From assembly GCA_020744225.1 (NCBI GenBank), contig JAGMWG010000010.1, positions 62,001-126,000 of the forward strand: a stretch of DNA of 64,000 bases, read 5' to 3'. Position 1 is the first letter of the stretch. Every line of letters begins with the position of its first letter. Source of the DNA: Paraphoma chrysanthemicola. Lineage: Eukaryota; Ascomycota; Dothideomycetes; Pleosporales; Phaeosphaeriaceae. Under the pieces are notes generated by a model, which ran no database searches, was not told the DNA's origin, and saw only the letters and a list, made by a program, of their open reading frames with translations. Below, one piece after another: positions 23,096-34,839 of the stretch. Both the position numbers and the translations under genes were made by a program.

Positions 23096-25290
23096 ATGGC
23101 AGCGCTGGACGAGTTGACGACGCATCTGCAGTCACTATCAGCATTGAAGCCGCCTGGCGTCACACCCACCAAGGTGAAGGCCATCACGCAGATATGCGTA
23201 GACAATATTCAGGTATGCTAGTAGCACTGTGCCTCTAAACTTCTTTCATTGCCCCTTGGATCCATACTAAGGCTTTGCCCTCACTGTAGTACGATAAAGT
23301 CCTCATCGAGAAGATCCTCTTGCAGTACTCGAACAGCCCCGCCACACACAAGCTCGGAGTGCTTTACGTTGTAGATTCGGTCATCCGACAATGGGTAGAG
23401 AGAGCCAAGAAGGCTGGTCAATCCGTTTCTAGGAATTCTGCCCCTGGTACATACGCGTCAGGCGTGCAGATGGCCCGAGACGCGCTACCGGTTGTGATGA
23501 GCGATCTTGTCAAGAACGCGCCAGACAACCAGAAAGAGAAGATCTCTAAACTGCTAGATATCTGGGAACGTGGACAGACCTTCCCTCTCGATATGCTCGC
23601 TAGCATGAAGCAGATGCTGAATGGCAACCATACTAGTGAGCACCGCAGCCTGCTCCAGTCCTGTGGCTTCAGCTGAACATCTTACAGACACAGTCGCCCC
23701 GCCTACAGGTCTACCTAAAAGCAATGGCGTTGTTACCAACTACAATGCTCACATTAACCAACAGCCAACAGCTCCACCAGTAGCAGCAGCCCCACCAGCG
23801 CAGCAAGACCAAGCATCTCTATATGCAGCACTTGCGGGTCTAGGTCAGCAAAATGCTCAGACTAATGCTATGCCTCCAGCACCGCCCTCTCTCTCTTTTC
23901 CACAGAACATGGTACCGCCACCACCTCCTGGGTTTGTTCTTCCGCCACCTCCTGGAGCCAACGGACAGTCTACTTTGCCACCTCCACCTAGCGGAACTCC
24001 TGATCTCGCCAACCAAGTCCTTCAGGCTATGAGCAATGGACTGATGACCCCAGAGCAAGCTGTTCAGATCTTGAATTCACTGGCTGCAGCGCAGAACGGC
24101 GGCGTGGCTTTGCCGCCCATGCCGTCAACAGCAGTCCCACAACACCAGCCACTAGTTCAGCCTGCAGCAACCAATAGTGTATATCCTGGAGCCACTAATG
24201 GTGCCGAGCGTTTTGACCAGAATGATGGTAGATATCGAGATCGTAGCAGGTCGCCTGACCGTCAGCGTCGACAATCTCCACCTCGTAATTCACCGCCTAG
24301 CGTAAATCGCCGCGAAAGTCCTACGTATGGTGTTTATGATCCTAATGCAGGCCCAGAGGGCAATGCGAGTCGGTTTGAACGCAATGATCGCGGTCGTGGG
24401 CGGGGTAAGCAACGTGGTGGTCGCAATGACCGCAATGAGTATCGTCAGCGCTCGCCTCCCAGGCGGCAACCAAGTCCACCTAGAAATTCGTATGGTAACT
24501 CCAAGTACATTGAATGGGACACCAACCTACCGCGAGACCACATTCGGGTCCTTAGCCGGACATTGTTTGTAGGTGGTGCTGGCGGCACTGAGGGTGAGAT
24601 TAGGAGCATCTTCAGCCGATTCGGCCAAGTTCAGACGTGCATTGTCAACCTAGAAAAGCGCCATGCCTTCGTCAAGATGTTGACTCGCCCCGACGCTGTT
24701 CATGCTAAGGAAGGTATGGACAACCTGCAAGATCCTGCTGCGCAATCGAAGGCTCGCCAGGTAAGAACGATATTGGAGCTCACCTAGCACGTGCTGATAT
24801 AGGCAGACTCGATGGGGTGTTGGTTTTGGACCTCGTGACTGTAGTGACTATCAGACCGGCATTAGTGTCATTCCGATTTCCAGGCTTACCGATGCTGACC
24901 GTAAATGGGCCCTGACAGCGGAGCATGGCGGAACAGGTGGTCGGCAGCTTGAGGGTGGAATGGTGATTGAGGAGCCGGACATTGAGATTGGCGCGGGAGT
25001 TTCATCGAAGGGTGAGTATGCCGATGTCATTCAAAGTCTATATCTGACAGAACGCAGCCATTAGTCGACGAGTTCCAACAGATGTTCCACGAGGAGGCAA
25101 TCGAGGAGGCTTCAACGGTGGTGGCGGTGGTGGCGGTGGAGGCGGTCGCGGCAACTACGACAATGGTCCGAAATATCACAAGCAGCCTCGTGCTACTAAT
25201 GACCCCCGACATATATCCCCACGCCCGGAGCCACACGTTGCCGTTCCTCCAGCAGTGCCAGGATTCGGCTTTCAACTTCCAGGATTTTAG
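23096..25290 (+). CDS. seb1: CID-RRM RNA-binding protein (Seb1/Nrd1 type)
   Basis: Five exons, 23096-23212, 23290-23635, 23688-24760, 24807-25011 and 25058-25290, encode 657 residues. The N-terminus is a CTD-interacting domain (residues ~1-150; YDKVLIEKILLQY, LGVLYVVDSVIRQW), which reads the phosphorylated tail of RNA polymerase II. A Pro/Gln-rich middle and an SR-like segment (RDRSRSPDRQRRQSPPRN) follow. The RRM begins at SRTLFVGGAGGTEGEIRSIF and continues with CIVNLEKRHAFVKM; the companion RWGVGFGPRDCSDYQTG region is restored by choosing the second AG (aggcag) of intron 3. The tail has a Gly run and ends PAVPGFGFQLPGF. The family acts in transcription termination and 3'-end choice. The order of domains is a clear match. 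Confidence 0.92.
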
Positions 25291-25800
25291 GTATAACAGC
25301 AGTCTCACAACATGTTTCGCGGGCGGCTTTTGTAAGCATTTTGAGGCGCTTGATTCCATAGGGTCCTTGCATTGCACGGCGTTGTGGCTGCGATCATCTT
25401 TCCCCTGATAGGGACGGAGTGGTGAATCATCATCATGGTGGTCGATGTATAGTTTATTACATGTATGAATATGGTAGCAACGGGAGACGAAGGCGGTTAG
25501 CAGTCACAAGTCATCGTGCGGTAACTATGGGGCAAAAGTAATGGACTTTCCTCTTGCTATAAAATATTTATTATAAGATATCCCAATCTATATCTATTGC
25601 TGTTTATATCTGGCAACGCAGTTTGGAAGTGCACATGCCTCATCGATGCTACGCCGACTATCATTTTGAAGTTCAAAGTGTACGCAGCAAGCAACCCCAT
25701 CGACACGGAGCTCAGATCGTGTACTTCCATTTCTCATACTTCCGATTGGTACTTGGACCAACGGTAAGCCCTAGTCTCTGCGAACCCGGAAATGGCTGCC
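25291..25800. other. Convergent intergenic region
   Basis: 510 bases between two 3' ends. The part near 25560-25610 is AT-rich (aaaatatttattataag). No gene is seen. Confidence 0.45.
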
Positions 25801-26541
25801 TCATTGCTCCTCCCATGTCAAGTTGAACCTCCCGGGGGCATTCTCATACTCGTTTAAGCATTTCATGACCTCGTCGGCGGTCAATGCCTCGCTGAGGATG
25901 CCCGCATTCCCTGGACTGACAAACCCGCTCCTGACGGCATTCTTGACCCACTCGATCAAACCACTCCAGTAACCGTCCACGTTCAAGACTACTACGGGCA
26001 TGCTGTGTATTCCCAACTGGTTCCACGTCGTCACCTCCATCAGCTCCTCGAACGTCCCGTACCCGCCCGACAGCGCCACGAAGCCACCGCCTGGTCCGCC
26101 GTCGATGACTTCGCGCGCCATGAGCTGCTTACGTGTGTGCATGTCCTTGACGATAGTGGTGCGGCCGTAGATGGACTGGTCGATGGTGTGGGCATTGGGG
26201 TCTGAAGATGTCGCATCGTGGTTCTGCTCGAATTTGACGAGGGGCTGCGGAATAATGCCGTGCACGGAGTCGGGACCACTGAGGGACACAAGGGTCCGTG
26301 CTACTTCGCCCATGAGGCCGACTGTGCCGCCGCCGTAGACGAGCTTGGTGTTGGCTTTGTGGAGGGCTTCGGCGAGAGAGCGCGCGGCGGCCATGTGGAC
26401 GGGTGAAGTGCCTTCGGAGGCGCCGCAGCTGTAGACTGTTAGTAAGGGTAGACGGCTATATGAAAGTGCAGAGACTCACAATACGCAAACGACAGGCTGC
26501 TTGGCCGTGCCATTGCTTGGAGTCGTTGTAGAGGTAGCCAT
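25801..26541 (-). CDS. LOG-family nucleoside 5'-monophosphate phosphoribohydrolase
   Basis: Two exons, 26480-26541 and 25801-26428, with a 51-base intron, give 229 residues. Proteins of this family, long misnamed lysine decarboxylases, release cytokinin bases or other bases from nucleoside 5'-monophosphates. The split codon rebuilds VCVFCGASEG at the N-terminus, the first nucleotide-binding strand. KLVYGGGTVGLMG, KQLMAREVID and the signature LSGGYGTFEELMEV follow; the usual motif is PGGxGTxxE, so Ser replaces Pro here. Catalytic Arg and Glu are present. It is probably cytosolic. Whether it makes cytokinins in this fungus is unknown. Confidence 0.88.
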
Positions 26542-26980
26542 GTTGATGGTGTTTGTTGCTCGGAATTGGAGTCGGAAACAGATTCAAGGGCACTACGTGT
26601 CAAGGAGGGGCAGTAGCACAAGGATAGCGAGCGAGTAACTCGAGATAGAGACAGTTGGCGAGGGAGCGTCCAGTCATGTAGTCTTGAGCTTCATGTAAGG
26701 CGAGCCCTTTCACGCCACGTGCAAACGCGCTCCGACTCATCGCTGCATATAGTTTGCATGTCGGAAAGATGCCGCGTTCGCTTCAGCCACATGCATTTCG
26801 TCACTGACGTCCCGTGCCTCGCGCAGGGTTCGCATTGGCCAGACCCTGCGGCGCTGCCACTTCGGGCGGCGGGACCTTGGCATGTCCGTGGTGGCCTCAG
26901 CCGTCGTCGACTTTTCTGATGTCGTGCTCCAACCCTCTCGCATCTGCCAAATTCATCGCCATCGCTGAAAGTTTGCCATC
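26542..26980. other. Divergent promoter region
   Basis: 439 bases between the LOG gene (-) and CLPTM1 (+), holding both promoters. No named site is clear. Confidence 0.45.
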
Positions 26981-29045
26981 ATGCCTGAAGCCGCAGCACC
27001 GGCGCAGCAGGAGCAGGGCGGAACGAGCGTGAGCAGCTTCCATATCGCGAGTATCAGACAGATATGGCTAACATGTCCCGCAGACGTTCCGCTCCATCGC
27101 CCAAAGCATTGGCATCTTCCTCCTCATCCAGGGTGGCATGAAGTACTTTCTCAATACCGGAGCAAAGGCACCCGCCGCGAATCCTGCGGAACCCGGATCA
27201 ACGGCTGTCGCGAATGTCAATTCAGGCGCCAACGTCGTCGTCCCCGCTTGGGAGAATCGCGCCCACACATTTGAGCCTGGAAAGTACAGCCAAGTCCCAT
27301 GGCAGATCGCGCCGATATGGTCCGGCGACATCGACCTCGACATCCTCATGTACATTTCGCCTTCAACAGCGGCGCCCGCGTTCAAGTCGATGCCGAAGGA
27401 TTCCCTGCTGATTGAGGAACGGAACTTCAGGTTTGGCGACTACAAGCAGAAGAGGCAGATCCAGACAACTTTCAATGTGCCCAAGGAGGTTCAGCACAAC
27501 TCGACTCTGGTGGCACACTTCTTCGTTGGTCACAGTGGCAGCGTCTTGGACCCGACGCAGAAAGGCTACGATTCGAGCAAGGCATACCACGTCATCCGGC
27601 CGCTGTCGCAGTACCAGGCCAAGAAGAAGGTTAAGAAGACGAGGAACCTGCTTAGCGACATGCCTACCAAAGAGGAAGAGACCGAGGAGGAGAAGAACAC
27701 GCCCAAGATCGTTGGCAACTACTATCACCCCAACTTCACTATCTCCTTCATCCCCGATGCGCTCAACTTCGCCTACCCGCAAATGCACCCGGGACCGAGG
27801 AAATTTCTCCAGCTCGAGTCCACTGGCGCAAGAGACGCATCTGGGCAGCATGGCTGGTACTACCCCATTCTCTTCACCAACACGTTCTGGCAGCTGAAGA
27901 AGGACATGATTGAGCTCAATGACACTGTGAAGACGCTACCATTGAATGTCGACATCAACAACCTCGCGCACTGGAAGTTCAACATCTTCGCCGCCATGGA
28001 CGAGAACATCAAGGGCAATGCTGCTGCAGCCGCCGCTGGTAACCCGACGCCCGGTGGTGGAGACGGCTCGGAGATGGAAATGTTCAAGGAGATTCTCATC
28101 GACAGCAACTCGTACCTACTCGCGCTGACTGCAGTCGTCTCGGTCTTCCACATGATCTTCGAGATGCTTGCGTTCAAGAACGATGTTCAGCATTGGCGCA
28201 AGAAGAAGGACAATGTCGGCACATCGGTGCGCACTATCCTTGCCAACGTCTTCATGCAGACCGTCATCTTCCTCTACCTCGTGGACAACAATGAAAACAC
28301 TTCTTGGATGATTCTATTCGGCCAGGGTATGGGCATTGCAATCGAAGCGTGGAAGATCACCAAGACCGTCAATGTCCGCATCCGACCTTCAGAGGAGGGC
28401 AAACTTCTGCCATACACCATCCAGTTCGAGGACAAGCACGTCCTGTCCGAGACCGAGAAGAAGACAGAGGAGTATGACGAAATTGCCTTCAGGTATCTCT
28501 ACATGGTCGCTGTGCCACTACTCGTTGCTTATGCCATCTACTCGCTCATGTACGACTCGCACAAGTCATGGTACTCGTTCATCATTACCACTCTCGTCGG
28601 ATCTGTCTATGCCTACGGCTTCCTCATGATGGTGCCGTCACTCTACATCAACTACCGCCTCAAATCTGTGGCCCATATGCCTGGCCGCGCCATGACATAC
28701 AAGTTCCTCAACACCTTCATCGACGATCTCTTCGCATTCACCATCAAGATGCCTACGCTTCATCGCTTGGCTACACTTCGTGACGACGTCATCTTCTTTG
28801 TCTACCTCTACCAGACGTACAAATACAAGGTCGACTACACCCGTGTCAACGAATTTGGACAAGGTGGAGATGACGAAGAGGTTGAAGAGAAGGATGCGAA
28901 TAGGCCATTGGCAGCTGCGCCCGATGCGGATCGCAGCCTCAAGGTTCCGGATGCGGAAAAGGTCGCAAAGGTTGAGGCCAAGAAGGCGGAAGCAAAGGCG
29001 AGTGGAAGTCAGGTGAAGAGTGGTGGGAAGCAGAGGAAAAAGTGA
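26981..29045 (+). CDS. CLPTM1-family transmembrane protein
   Basis: Two exons, 26981-27028 and 27084-29045, with a 55-base intron, encode 669 residues. The start ATG gives MPEAAAPAQQEQGG, and the spliced second exon opens with a signal anchor (SIAQSIGIFLLIQGGMKYFL). A large luminal domain follows with the family blocks WEVNRAHTFEP-like WENRAHTFEPGKY, LDILMYISPS and PNFTISFIPD. From about residue 345 come roughly six membrane segments (SYLLALTAVVSVFHMIFEML, VFMQTVIFLYLVDN, YLYMVAVPLLVAYAIYSLMY and others). The tail is Lys/Ala-rich. CLPTM1 and its relatives are ER or plasma-membrane proteins; mammalian CLPTM1 relatives act as lipid scramblases or receptor-trafficking factors. The fungal role is not settled. 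Confidence 0.9.
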
Positions 29046-29655
29046 GTTATGTCACTTAGCATTTGAACCGCTAGGAGGCGTGTTACAACAAAGAAGCGTG
29101 TAAATAGCCTTGGTCACGCATATTATTATACCAATCGATACATCCTCTTCACTGGTCTATTGTTTTGTCCGAGGTCACTGGTGAACTATGTCGTGAAAGT
29201 CGAACCGCTAATTGTGTGGGAAAAGAAAACTGCTTGAGAGTTTATCTGATAGGGAAGTAAGGCGGAATCCCCAACGAGACAGATAATTAAAACCTCTAAA
29301 GTAGTAGTCTATACTCAAATACTATTGGAAAAAGTATTATTAAGTTAATATTACCTTTATTCTAGTAATATGGTAAATGTACTAAGTTATTTATAGTATA
29401 TAGAAGTAAGTAATAAGGCTAAGAAGATTTTTCTTTATTAGCTATTAAATATCTACCTTATCAATTTTCTTAGTTTTCTGTTCTATCTTCCCGTCGTGTA
29501 GGTGTCTTCTCGTAATCCTAAACGCTTCTGTACACCAAAGAAATCAGAAATCCACCGCAGTACAAGAAAATCAATGTAGAACACCGTGCAGCCGGACAAT
29601 GTCTGTTAGAATGTAGCTACCGTTGGGCCTCTCCTCTCTCAGTTTTAGCCATCTA
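29046..29655. repeat. AT-rich repeat relic (RIP-like)
   Basis: The core at about 29275-29485 is strongly AT-rich and full of TA steps (tattattaagttaatatt, tatttatagtatatagaag), unlike the surrounding DNA. Such patches are typical of transposon remnants mutated by repeat-induced point mutation in Pezizomycotina. No terminal repeats or coding remains can be seen, so the original element cannot be named. Confidence 0.55.
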
Positions 29656-30492
29656 TTACAAAAATAACTCTAACTGCCTCGCATACGCTTTCGGGTCCTG
29701 GAATAGGTGCCCATGCGCAGAGTCGGGATAAATGTGTAGCTGCGCATTACGCAATTGCTGCTGCAAGAGGTAACTGTTGTTTGTTGGAGTCATAATATCG
29801 TTCTTGCCATTGGTGACTAAAATAGGTATGTCCACTTGCTTGAGCCGTTCAAAAAAGGCCGGGTTGGACAGGAAGTTGTTCATAGTTGCCCGCTGCGCTA
29901 GGGCACCAGGTTGATCGACAAAACCCGTTCTGTTTTCGCCTCGGACCTTTCGCTCTTGGATTCTCTCCCACCAGGCGTGGCCGGTAGCTCTGCTTGTCTC
30001 AGATGGGAAGAAGAACAATTGCAGCATGTCCTCTTCTGTAGGAGAAAACCCAGTTGCCAGTTCAGTTACTTCCGGGCGACTAAACACCACTCCTTCTGTG
30101 TAAGTTGACTGCGTCCCGGCTAGAATCAACTTGTTGACCACTTGAGGCTCTTCGACCACAATGCTTTGGGCAACCATTCCACCCATAGAGAACCCAAGGA
30201 TGTCCACTTTCGGGACGCCAATCGTGGCGAGAAACTCAACGACTGTCGAGCCGGACTCTGGAATGCTGGTTGGGATAGTCCCTTCACTGTGTCCACATCC
30301 GGCATAATCGAAGAGAATTAGCTCCCGAGATCGCGCGATGCTGTTGGCGAGCAGAGGATCAACGATATCCATAGTGCCACGAAAGTGGGTGAGGAAGAGG
30401 AGAGGAAGAACACCGAGTTTTCCGAAGCGTCGGTAGGCAAGGTTGGTTCCGTTAACGGACGCGTACTGGGTCGGGGCAAATTGAGCAAACAT
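29656..30492 (-). CDS. Alpha/beta hydrolase
   Basis: Intronless gene of 278 residues. It has the canonical alpha/beta hydrolase order: oxyanion region FLTHFRGTMD near residue 33, nucleophile elbow GFSMGGMVAQS near residue 100, acid residue in NGKNDIMTPTNNS and catalytic His in DSAHGHLFQD. The closest general type is the soluble hydrolase/haloperoxidase-like group (Pfam Abhydrolase_1). No signal peptide is present. The substrate is unknown. It lies beside the AT-rich relic, with the relic downstream of its 3' end. Confidence 0.85.
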   Translation of the reverse strand: MFAQFAPTQYASVNGTNLAYRRFGKLGVLPLLFLTHFRGTMDIVDPLLANSIARSRELILFDYAGCGHSEGTIPTSIPESGSTVVEFLATIGVPKVDILGFSMGGMVAQSIVVEEPQVVNKLILAGTQSTYTEGVVFSRPEVTELATGFSPTEEDMLQLFFFPSETSRATGHAWWERIQERKVRGENRTGFVDQPGALAQRATMNNFLSNPAFFERLKQVDIPILVTNGKNDIMTPTNNSYLLQQQLRNAQLHIYPDSAHGHLFQDPKAYARQLELFL

Positions 30493-31333
30493 GATGACAA
30501 CTTGATCTCTTTTGGTCGTAAGGTTTGGCTTGAGTAGGTATTGATAAAATGATAGAAACTATACCGGTGTTGCGAATTTGCAAGACATGTACTTAGGGAC
30601 TTTTCCAGAGCACTAATAACACTTCGTATCATGTGCGCAGCTTTCGTCCGAAAGTTACCAACCTACAATAACACACGCGTAACTGTGGCTTTACCCGTAG
30701 AATTGCCGATTCTTACGTGCGGTGCACCGGCAATGTGATGCGGGAAATTAATGCCAAGCCCTTCATGAGTGGAGCGTAGACTTCAAGAGAGTCTACACAA
30801 CATGTTTTGCGTCCCAGTCAGGAATGTTGAGTAAACATACCTGCTACATGACCGATGCAATTTAGTTCTTCGTGATTAAGTTCGAAATGACTGTACAGCG
30901 CACTCGAGTATGACTAAGAGGCTTTCGGCCGCAACAGTCTTGGTCCCAAGCTTTCTAGAAGCGCGGAGCAACCATCATGCCGGCCCTGAGGGTGGCACTG
31001 TGTGGGTTTGTTGCGACGCGGCCGACCGGAGCGAAGAGGGAGGGCGAGAAGAAGGATATGTTTGGCTTGGCATCGGTTGTCGGTATGTATAGATCTGCTG
31101 TTATCGTTTCGCTGTTGCTAAGGATGAGCTTTGCGGGGCTTGTGTGAGAGGAGATTGATAACTAAGCGTCTAAGGGTGTGACTGCATTTTGATATACGCG
31201 GCTCTGGCAGTGCCGTAATTGCGGATATGCTCTAAATTAACACCTCGTCGACGACGGGTGCTCATACTGCTTTCATGGGAACAGTGCCATCAGCGCATCT
31301 GGCGAGCAATGGAGATTCCACGAGTCATTCAAC
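30493..31333. other. Divergent intergenic region
   Basis: About 840 bases between the hydrolase (-) and the C2H2 gene remnant (+). An ATG at 31275 opens 20 codons that end in TGA and could be a 5' exon of the next model; otherwise nothing is seen. Confidence 0.35.
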
Positions 31334-32187
31334 TTGAAGCTAAGCCTGCAAGCACCGGTCGAAGATGCGGACACAACGTCACACGTTGTCTGCGACCACG
31401 AGCCTTTCCCCATGGCGGAAACGGGATTCTTTCCATCGCATCAGGATGATCTTACTTTTGAGGTGGAACGAAATATCTTGTGCTTAGAGCAATTCGAAAA
31501 TATGTCAGACCCGCGTGCAATGTTCGACTACGATCCTGCGTTCGATCATTCGGCGATGACAATGCTCAACTCATGCGATGATAATGGCTTGGATGTTCTC
31601 AATACTGGTAATCTGGACTTGCCATTCAAACATTCGTACCTAGAAAACTCAACGGCGACAAATGATAAGGACATTATGCCCGCAGTGCCGTCACTCCCCG
31701 ATAGCAGTGATTCGGCAAAGCTCTCGCCCTGCTTTGAGACATTCTACCCAGAAGCATACACCGATGTCAACAGTGGCTCGGCTCTCTACTCAACGGTCTT
31801 AGCACAATAAGCGAGTCGCAAGATGTGGAAACAGAACGACCTTCGAGTACATCGCAAAGCCACAGCCTCGCCAGTACCCGCAGCGAGAGAGCAAGCCACT
31901 GGCAGACTGAATTTGAACAATCTCGTCTCGCGTGTCCCTTCTACAAGCGCGATCCCGTCAGATGTAAGCGGAAGGCTTGCGCAGGACCAGAATACAAAGA
32001 TCCACACAGATTTCTTGAACAACTCAAGCGAGCGCACATGTATTTCCAATGTGCGCGTTGCGGTAAGACTTATCCTGGCGAACGAGGAGAAATAGAACTG
32101 GAAAAACATGTGAGTCCACAAAGGTATCGGCTACAAAAGATACTTGCACCTTGGGGATTGAACCAAACCACGTGGAAGAGGACATAA
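31334..32187 (+). pseudogene. Fungal C2H2 zinc-finger gene, frame broken or intron unresolved
   Basis: Two coding-like segments in different frames. The first, 31334-31809, carries acidic Ser-rich protein (MAETGFFPSHQDDLTF, ENMSDPRAMFDYD) and stops at 31809. The second is open from about 31741 to 32187 in another frame (LSTISESQDVETERP) and holds a zinc-binding domain: LACPFYKRDP, CKRKACAGPEYKDPHRF, then AHMYFQCARCGKTYPG and a final LEKH. This layout (CPFxKxDP..C..C.GP..H..Rxxxx....C.RC..H) is common in fungal proteins of unknown role. Where most relatives have RLKEH the first His is replaced by Gln. No convincing donor links the segments, so either an unusual intron or a frameshift is present. 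Confidence 0.45.
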
Positions 32188-32465
32188 TCACGTAAGGGAG
32201 TCACGGGAAAGTGTAAAGAAGAGAGATGGAAGGCAACATATATGGTATTATTCCCAGATACTCTCGTTGGCTACATACCATCGCGATGTAAGCTTCTTGT
32301 CCCATCGAAGCAGTTCAAATGTCTACACGAACTAAATGATAGCCCCACCTTTTACGGCGTAGTCAGCCGAGTGAGCGCTTACTAAAGGCGGTTCGCTTAG
32401 GGTCTCTTCAAGTTATCTAGGTACTAGAGCCCCTGTGCGTTTTACCCGTACACCTCTCTACAACT

Positions 32466-33773
32466 ATGTTCAGCGAAAACGTCGACGACCTCCTTAGTAC
32501 ATTGTCTCACCCCCCATGGACAGAACCACTGAATTGGGGCCGCTATATGACAATGTATGGGGAGGAACGTATTCCATTCCATGTATACGTCAGCCCTGGT
32601 GCAACGGCATCCAGCCGGCAAGATCCTGCGTCGTCCTTCTCGTTCTTCACCAAGCTTTCGGTTGAGCTTCAGGACCGCGTGCTTACTTTTTGCTCCGCAA
32701 GCAGCCTCTTTCAGTTAATGCATGTGTCGGCTGCTCTCCGGATCGAAGCGTCTAAGCTATTTTGGGCGAATCCAAATGCATTGTTTCACGTTGAATCGCA
32801 CTGGATCTTGCGCGGAGCCTATCCGGGCTATGCATGTCACGACTTGGGCTTTCTGGCGCATGCACAGAATATCGAAATTGAATACCAAGCTGGTATGGAC
32901 GAGGAGATCTGCCCTCAAGAAGACGGAGTGACCTCTGAAACTCGACCAGATCTAATTTCACACTTCTGGACTAGCTTCGCAAGATGTTTTCCAAATGCGA
33001 AAAGGGTAGTCATCAATCAGAAACGGGCAACACCACTATGGAGGAAGGATCTCGAGCCTGTTCCGCAAGCGCTCAGAGCCCTTCTCCAGTTCTGCAGTCT
33101 GGATATTAGGCTAGGTGCTTTCGTCCTTGAGGAGAAGGGAACTCGCGATAGTAGAAGCAGCACTATGTCCGCGTCTCTGAGGCAATGGCAGCGATCATTG
33201 TATTGGCTTGAGGCAGGGCACGGTTGGGTAAGGGCAGAGTCCTACAGGCATCCTAAGCCGGTTCTTATGCCTATGAAACAGTTCAATGGACTGATTGGCG
33301 AATGGGAAAGACCTAAGTATACAAGTTCGCTAGTCCGGCTGCAGATATACGGCCTTTGGCCCCTCATGGTTGAAGCACTGGACCGATATCATTTTGACAA
33401 CGGGAAGAGCATTAGCTTTGTCTGTCCGTTATCTGAATGCGATGCATTCTTTAGCAAGGCAGGAGAGTGGACATTGCACGCAGCCGTGGCACATCACGAG
33501 AAATGGCTGATAGGCGAGCGCTTTGCCATTTTACCAGATGCACTAAGGGTTCTGTTTAAAGAACGCGAAAGGAGCTTAGAGTTAGGAAATAAAGAGATAT
33601 GCCAGCAAGCCACTGTCCAGCTGGAAAGATGGACAAGAGCAGGAGAGGATGAGCGGAGAGGTCTACAACGGGCTTGGCTAGAGCAGCTGGAGAATGATCC
33701 AGCATGGAGTACGGACAAGAGGCCAGCGGAGAGTCAACTGTGGAGAGAATTTGCAACTGTCGTAGAGATATAG
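32466..33773 (+). CDS. F-box-like protein with C2H2 finger
   Basis: Intronless gene of 435 residues. An F-box-like helix pair lies at about residues 60-105 (FFTKLSVELQDRVLTFC, LFQLMHVSAALRIEASKLFW), of the type found in fungal proteins that describe a leucine-poor substrate domain. Near residue 320 a single classical zinc finger appears: CPLSECDAFFSKAGEWTLHAAVAHH, here Cys-x4-Cys-x12-His-x4-His. F-box proteins usually link Skp1 ubiquitin ligases to substrates, but the fungal 'F-box-like plus finger' group is uncharacterised. A putative TATA or leader element is not clear. It sits just downstream of the broken C2H2 gene. Confidence 0.65.
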   Translation: MFSENVDDLLSTLSHPPWTEPLNWGRYMTMYGEERIPFHVYVSPGATASSRQDPASSFSFFTKLSVELQDRVLTFCSASSLFQLMHVSAALRIEASKLFWANPNALFHVESHWILRGAYPGYACHDLGFLAHAQNIEIEYQAGMDEEICPQEDGVTSETRPDLISHFWTSFARCFPNAKRVVINQKRATPLWRKDLEPVPQALRALLQFCSLDIRLGAFVLEEKGTRDSRSSTMSASLRQWQRSLYWLEAGHGWVRAESYRHPKPVLMPMKQFNGLIGEWERPKYTSSLVRLQIYGLWPLMVEALDRYHFDNGKSISFVCPLSECDAFFSKAGEWTLHAAVAHHEKWLIGERFAILPDALRVLFKERERSLELGNKEICQQATVQLERWTRAGEDERRGLQRAWLEQLENDPAWSTDKRPAESQLWREFATVVEI

Positions 33774-34839
33774 TACAGCTAACCCTAAAGTAACGATGCT
33801 GCATTCCTCCACGTGGCTAGCAGCTAACGTTTGGTGTTTTGGAATCATAGTAGAGACGCGGTGAAAACTGGTGGGCGGAGTCTGCCACTCGTCTCAAAGT
33901 TAGAGTCCTGCCTGCTATCTGGCGAGACATTTTCGAGCACCGCTTTCGTCTAGTGCGGCTTAAAGGCATTTCATTCCAGCCTTCTAAATCACTCTCAAGC
34001 TCAAAGTGTCGTGAACTAGTTCCTTTTTGCTCGCGTTTTCTTCGACAACCTCTTTGTTCAAATCCTCGCGCGTCTGGTGGACTTTGGCCTAAAACCGTGT
34101 GGGACGACTACGCCTGGGGACGTCGGCCATGCCCAGGGCGGTCGGGCGTCGTCTGCTCCTGACCGAGACGATGTGACGAAAGAGGGCTGTTTCGTGCCGA
34201 AATTGGTAACGCGTCACTATCACACTATCCGAGAATAGTAGAAACCGTACGCAATTAGCCATATGCAATACATTCTACAAACGGCATTAAAATGCAAAAG
34301 TTTGTATAAGGAAGTTGTTCATCTTGTTCGCATTAGCTGAATTATCACCATACATGTTAGAGATTGCGAATATAAGGCTGCAGACGTTGATTGTCACCTT
34401 GCCACGTCCCAAAACCTGATTTACAGGAGAAATGAACAAAGGCTCGAGAACGTTTCTCGTGAGCTCCTTTGGCTCCTTCCCGACCGGATTGCATCGAGCA
34501 TGCAAAACACCATCAACGATGATAGAACTCTCGCATATTGGGTTCGTTTTGCTACACAACAATTGACTGCGGTAGTGCAGCAGACTTTACGGGATATCAC
34601 AACCACGTCGAGCGCACTTCCGGAAGATGTTGCTTCGATTCGTTGAATGTCAACCACTACCATGATATCACAACAGTACGTTCGAGGACACCACTCCTGC
34701 AGGATTTGGCAAATTGACAGTGTTATCATTGAGGCATGTCCACTATAAGGACGCCTATATCTGGTTACTAATAGCTGCCACCACCCCTGCTTCATGGGCG
34801 AGCCCCTCTAATCCTACCACATGCTCAATTCGAACGCCC
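33774..34839. other. Intergenic stretch
   Basis: About 1.07 kb between two 3' ends. Only short frames without domains; a tRNA-like gttcaaatcct near 34058 was checked and rejected. Confidence 0.4.

Noticed and set aside
25027..25408. Minus and plus frames over the Gly-rich end of the Seb1/Nrd1-type gene
   Set aside because: They are shadows of the repetitive Gly codons in the last exon.
34050..34075. tRNA B-box-like gttcaaatcct
   Set aside because: The sequence before and after cannot form a T-stem and no A box or acceptor stem is found upstream.
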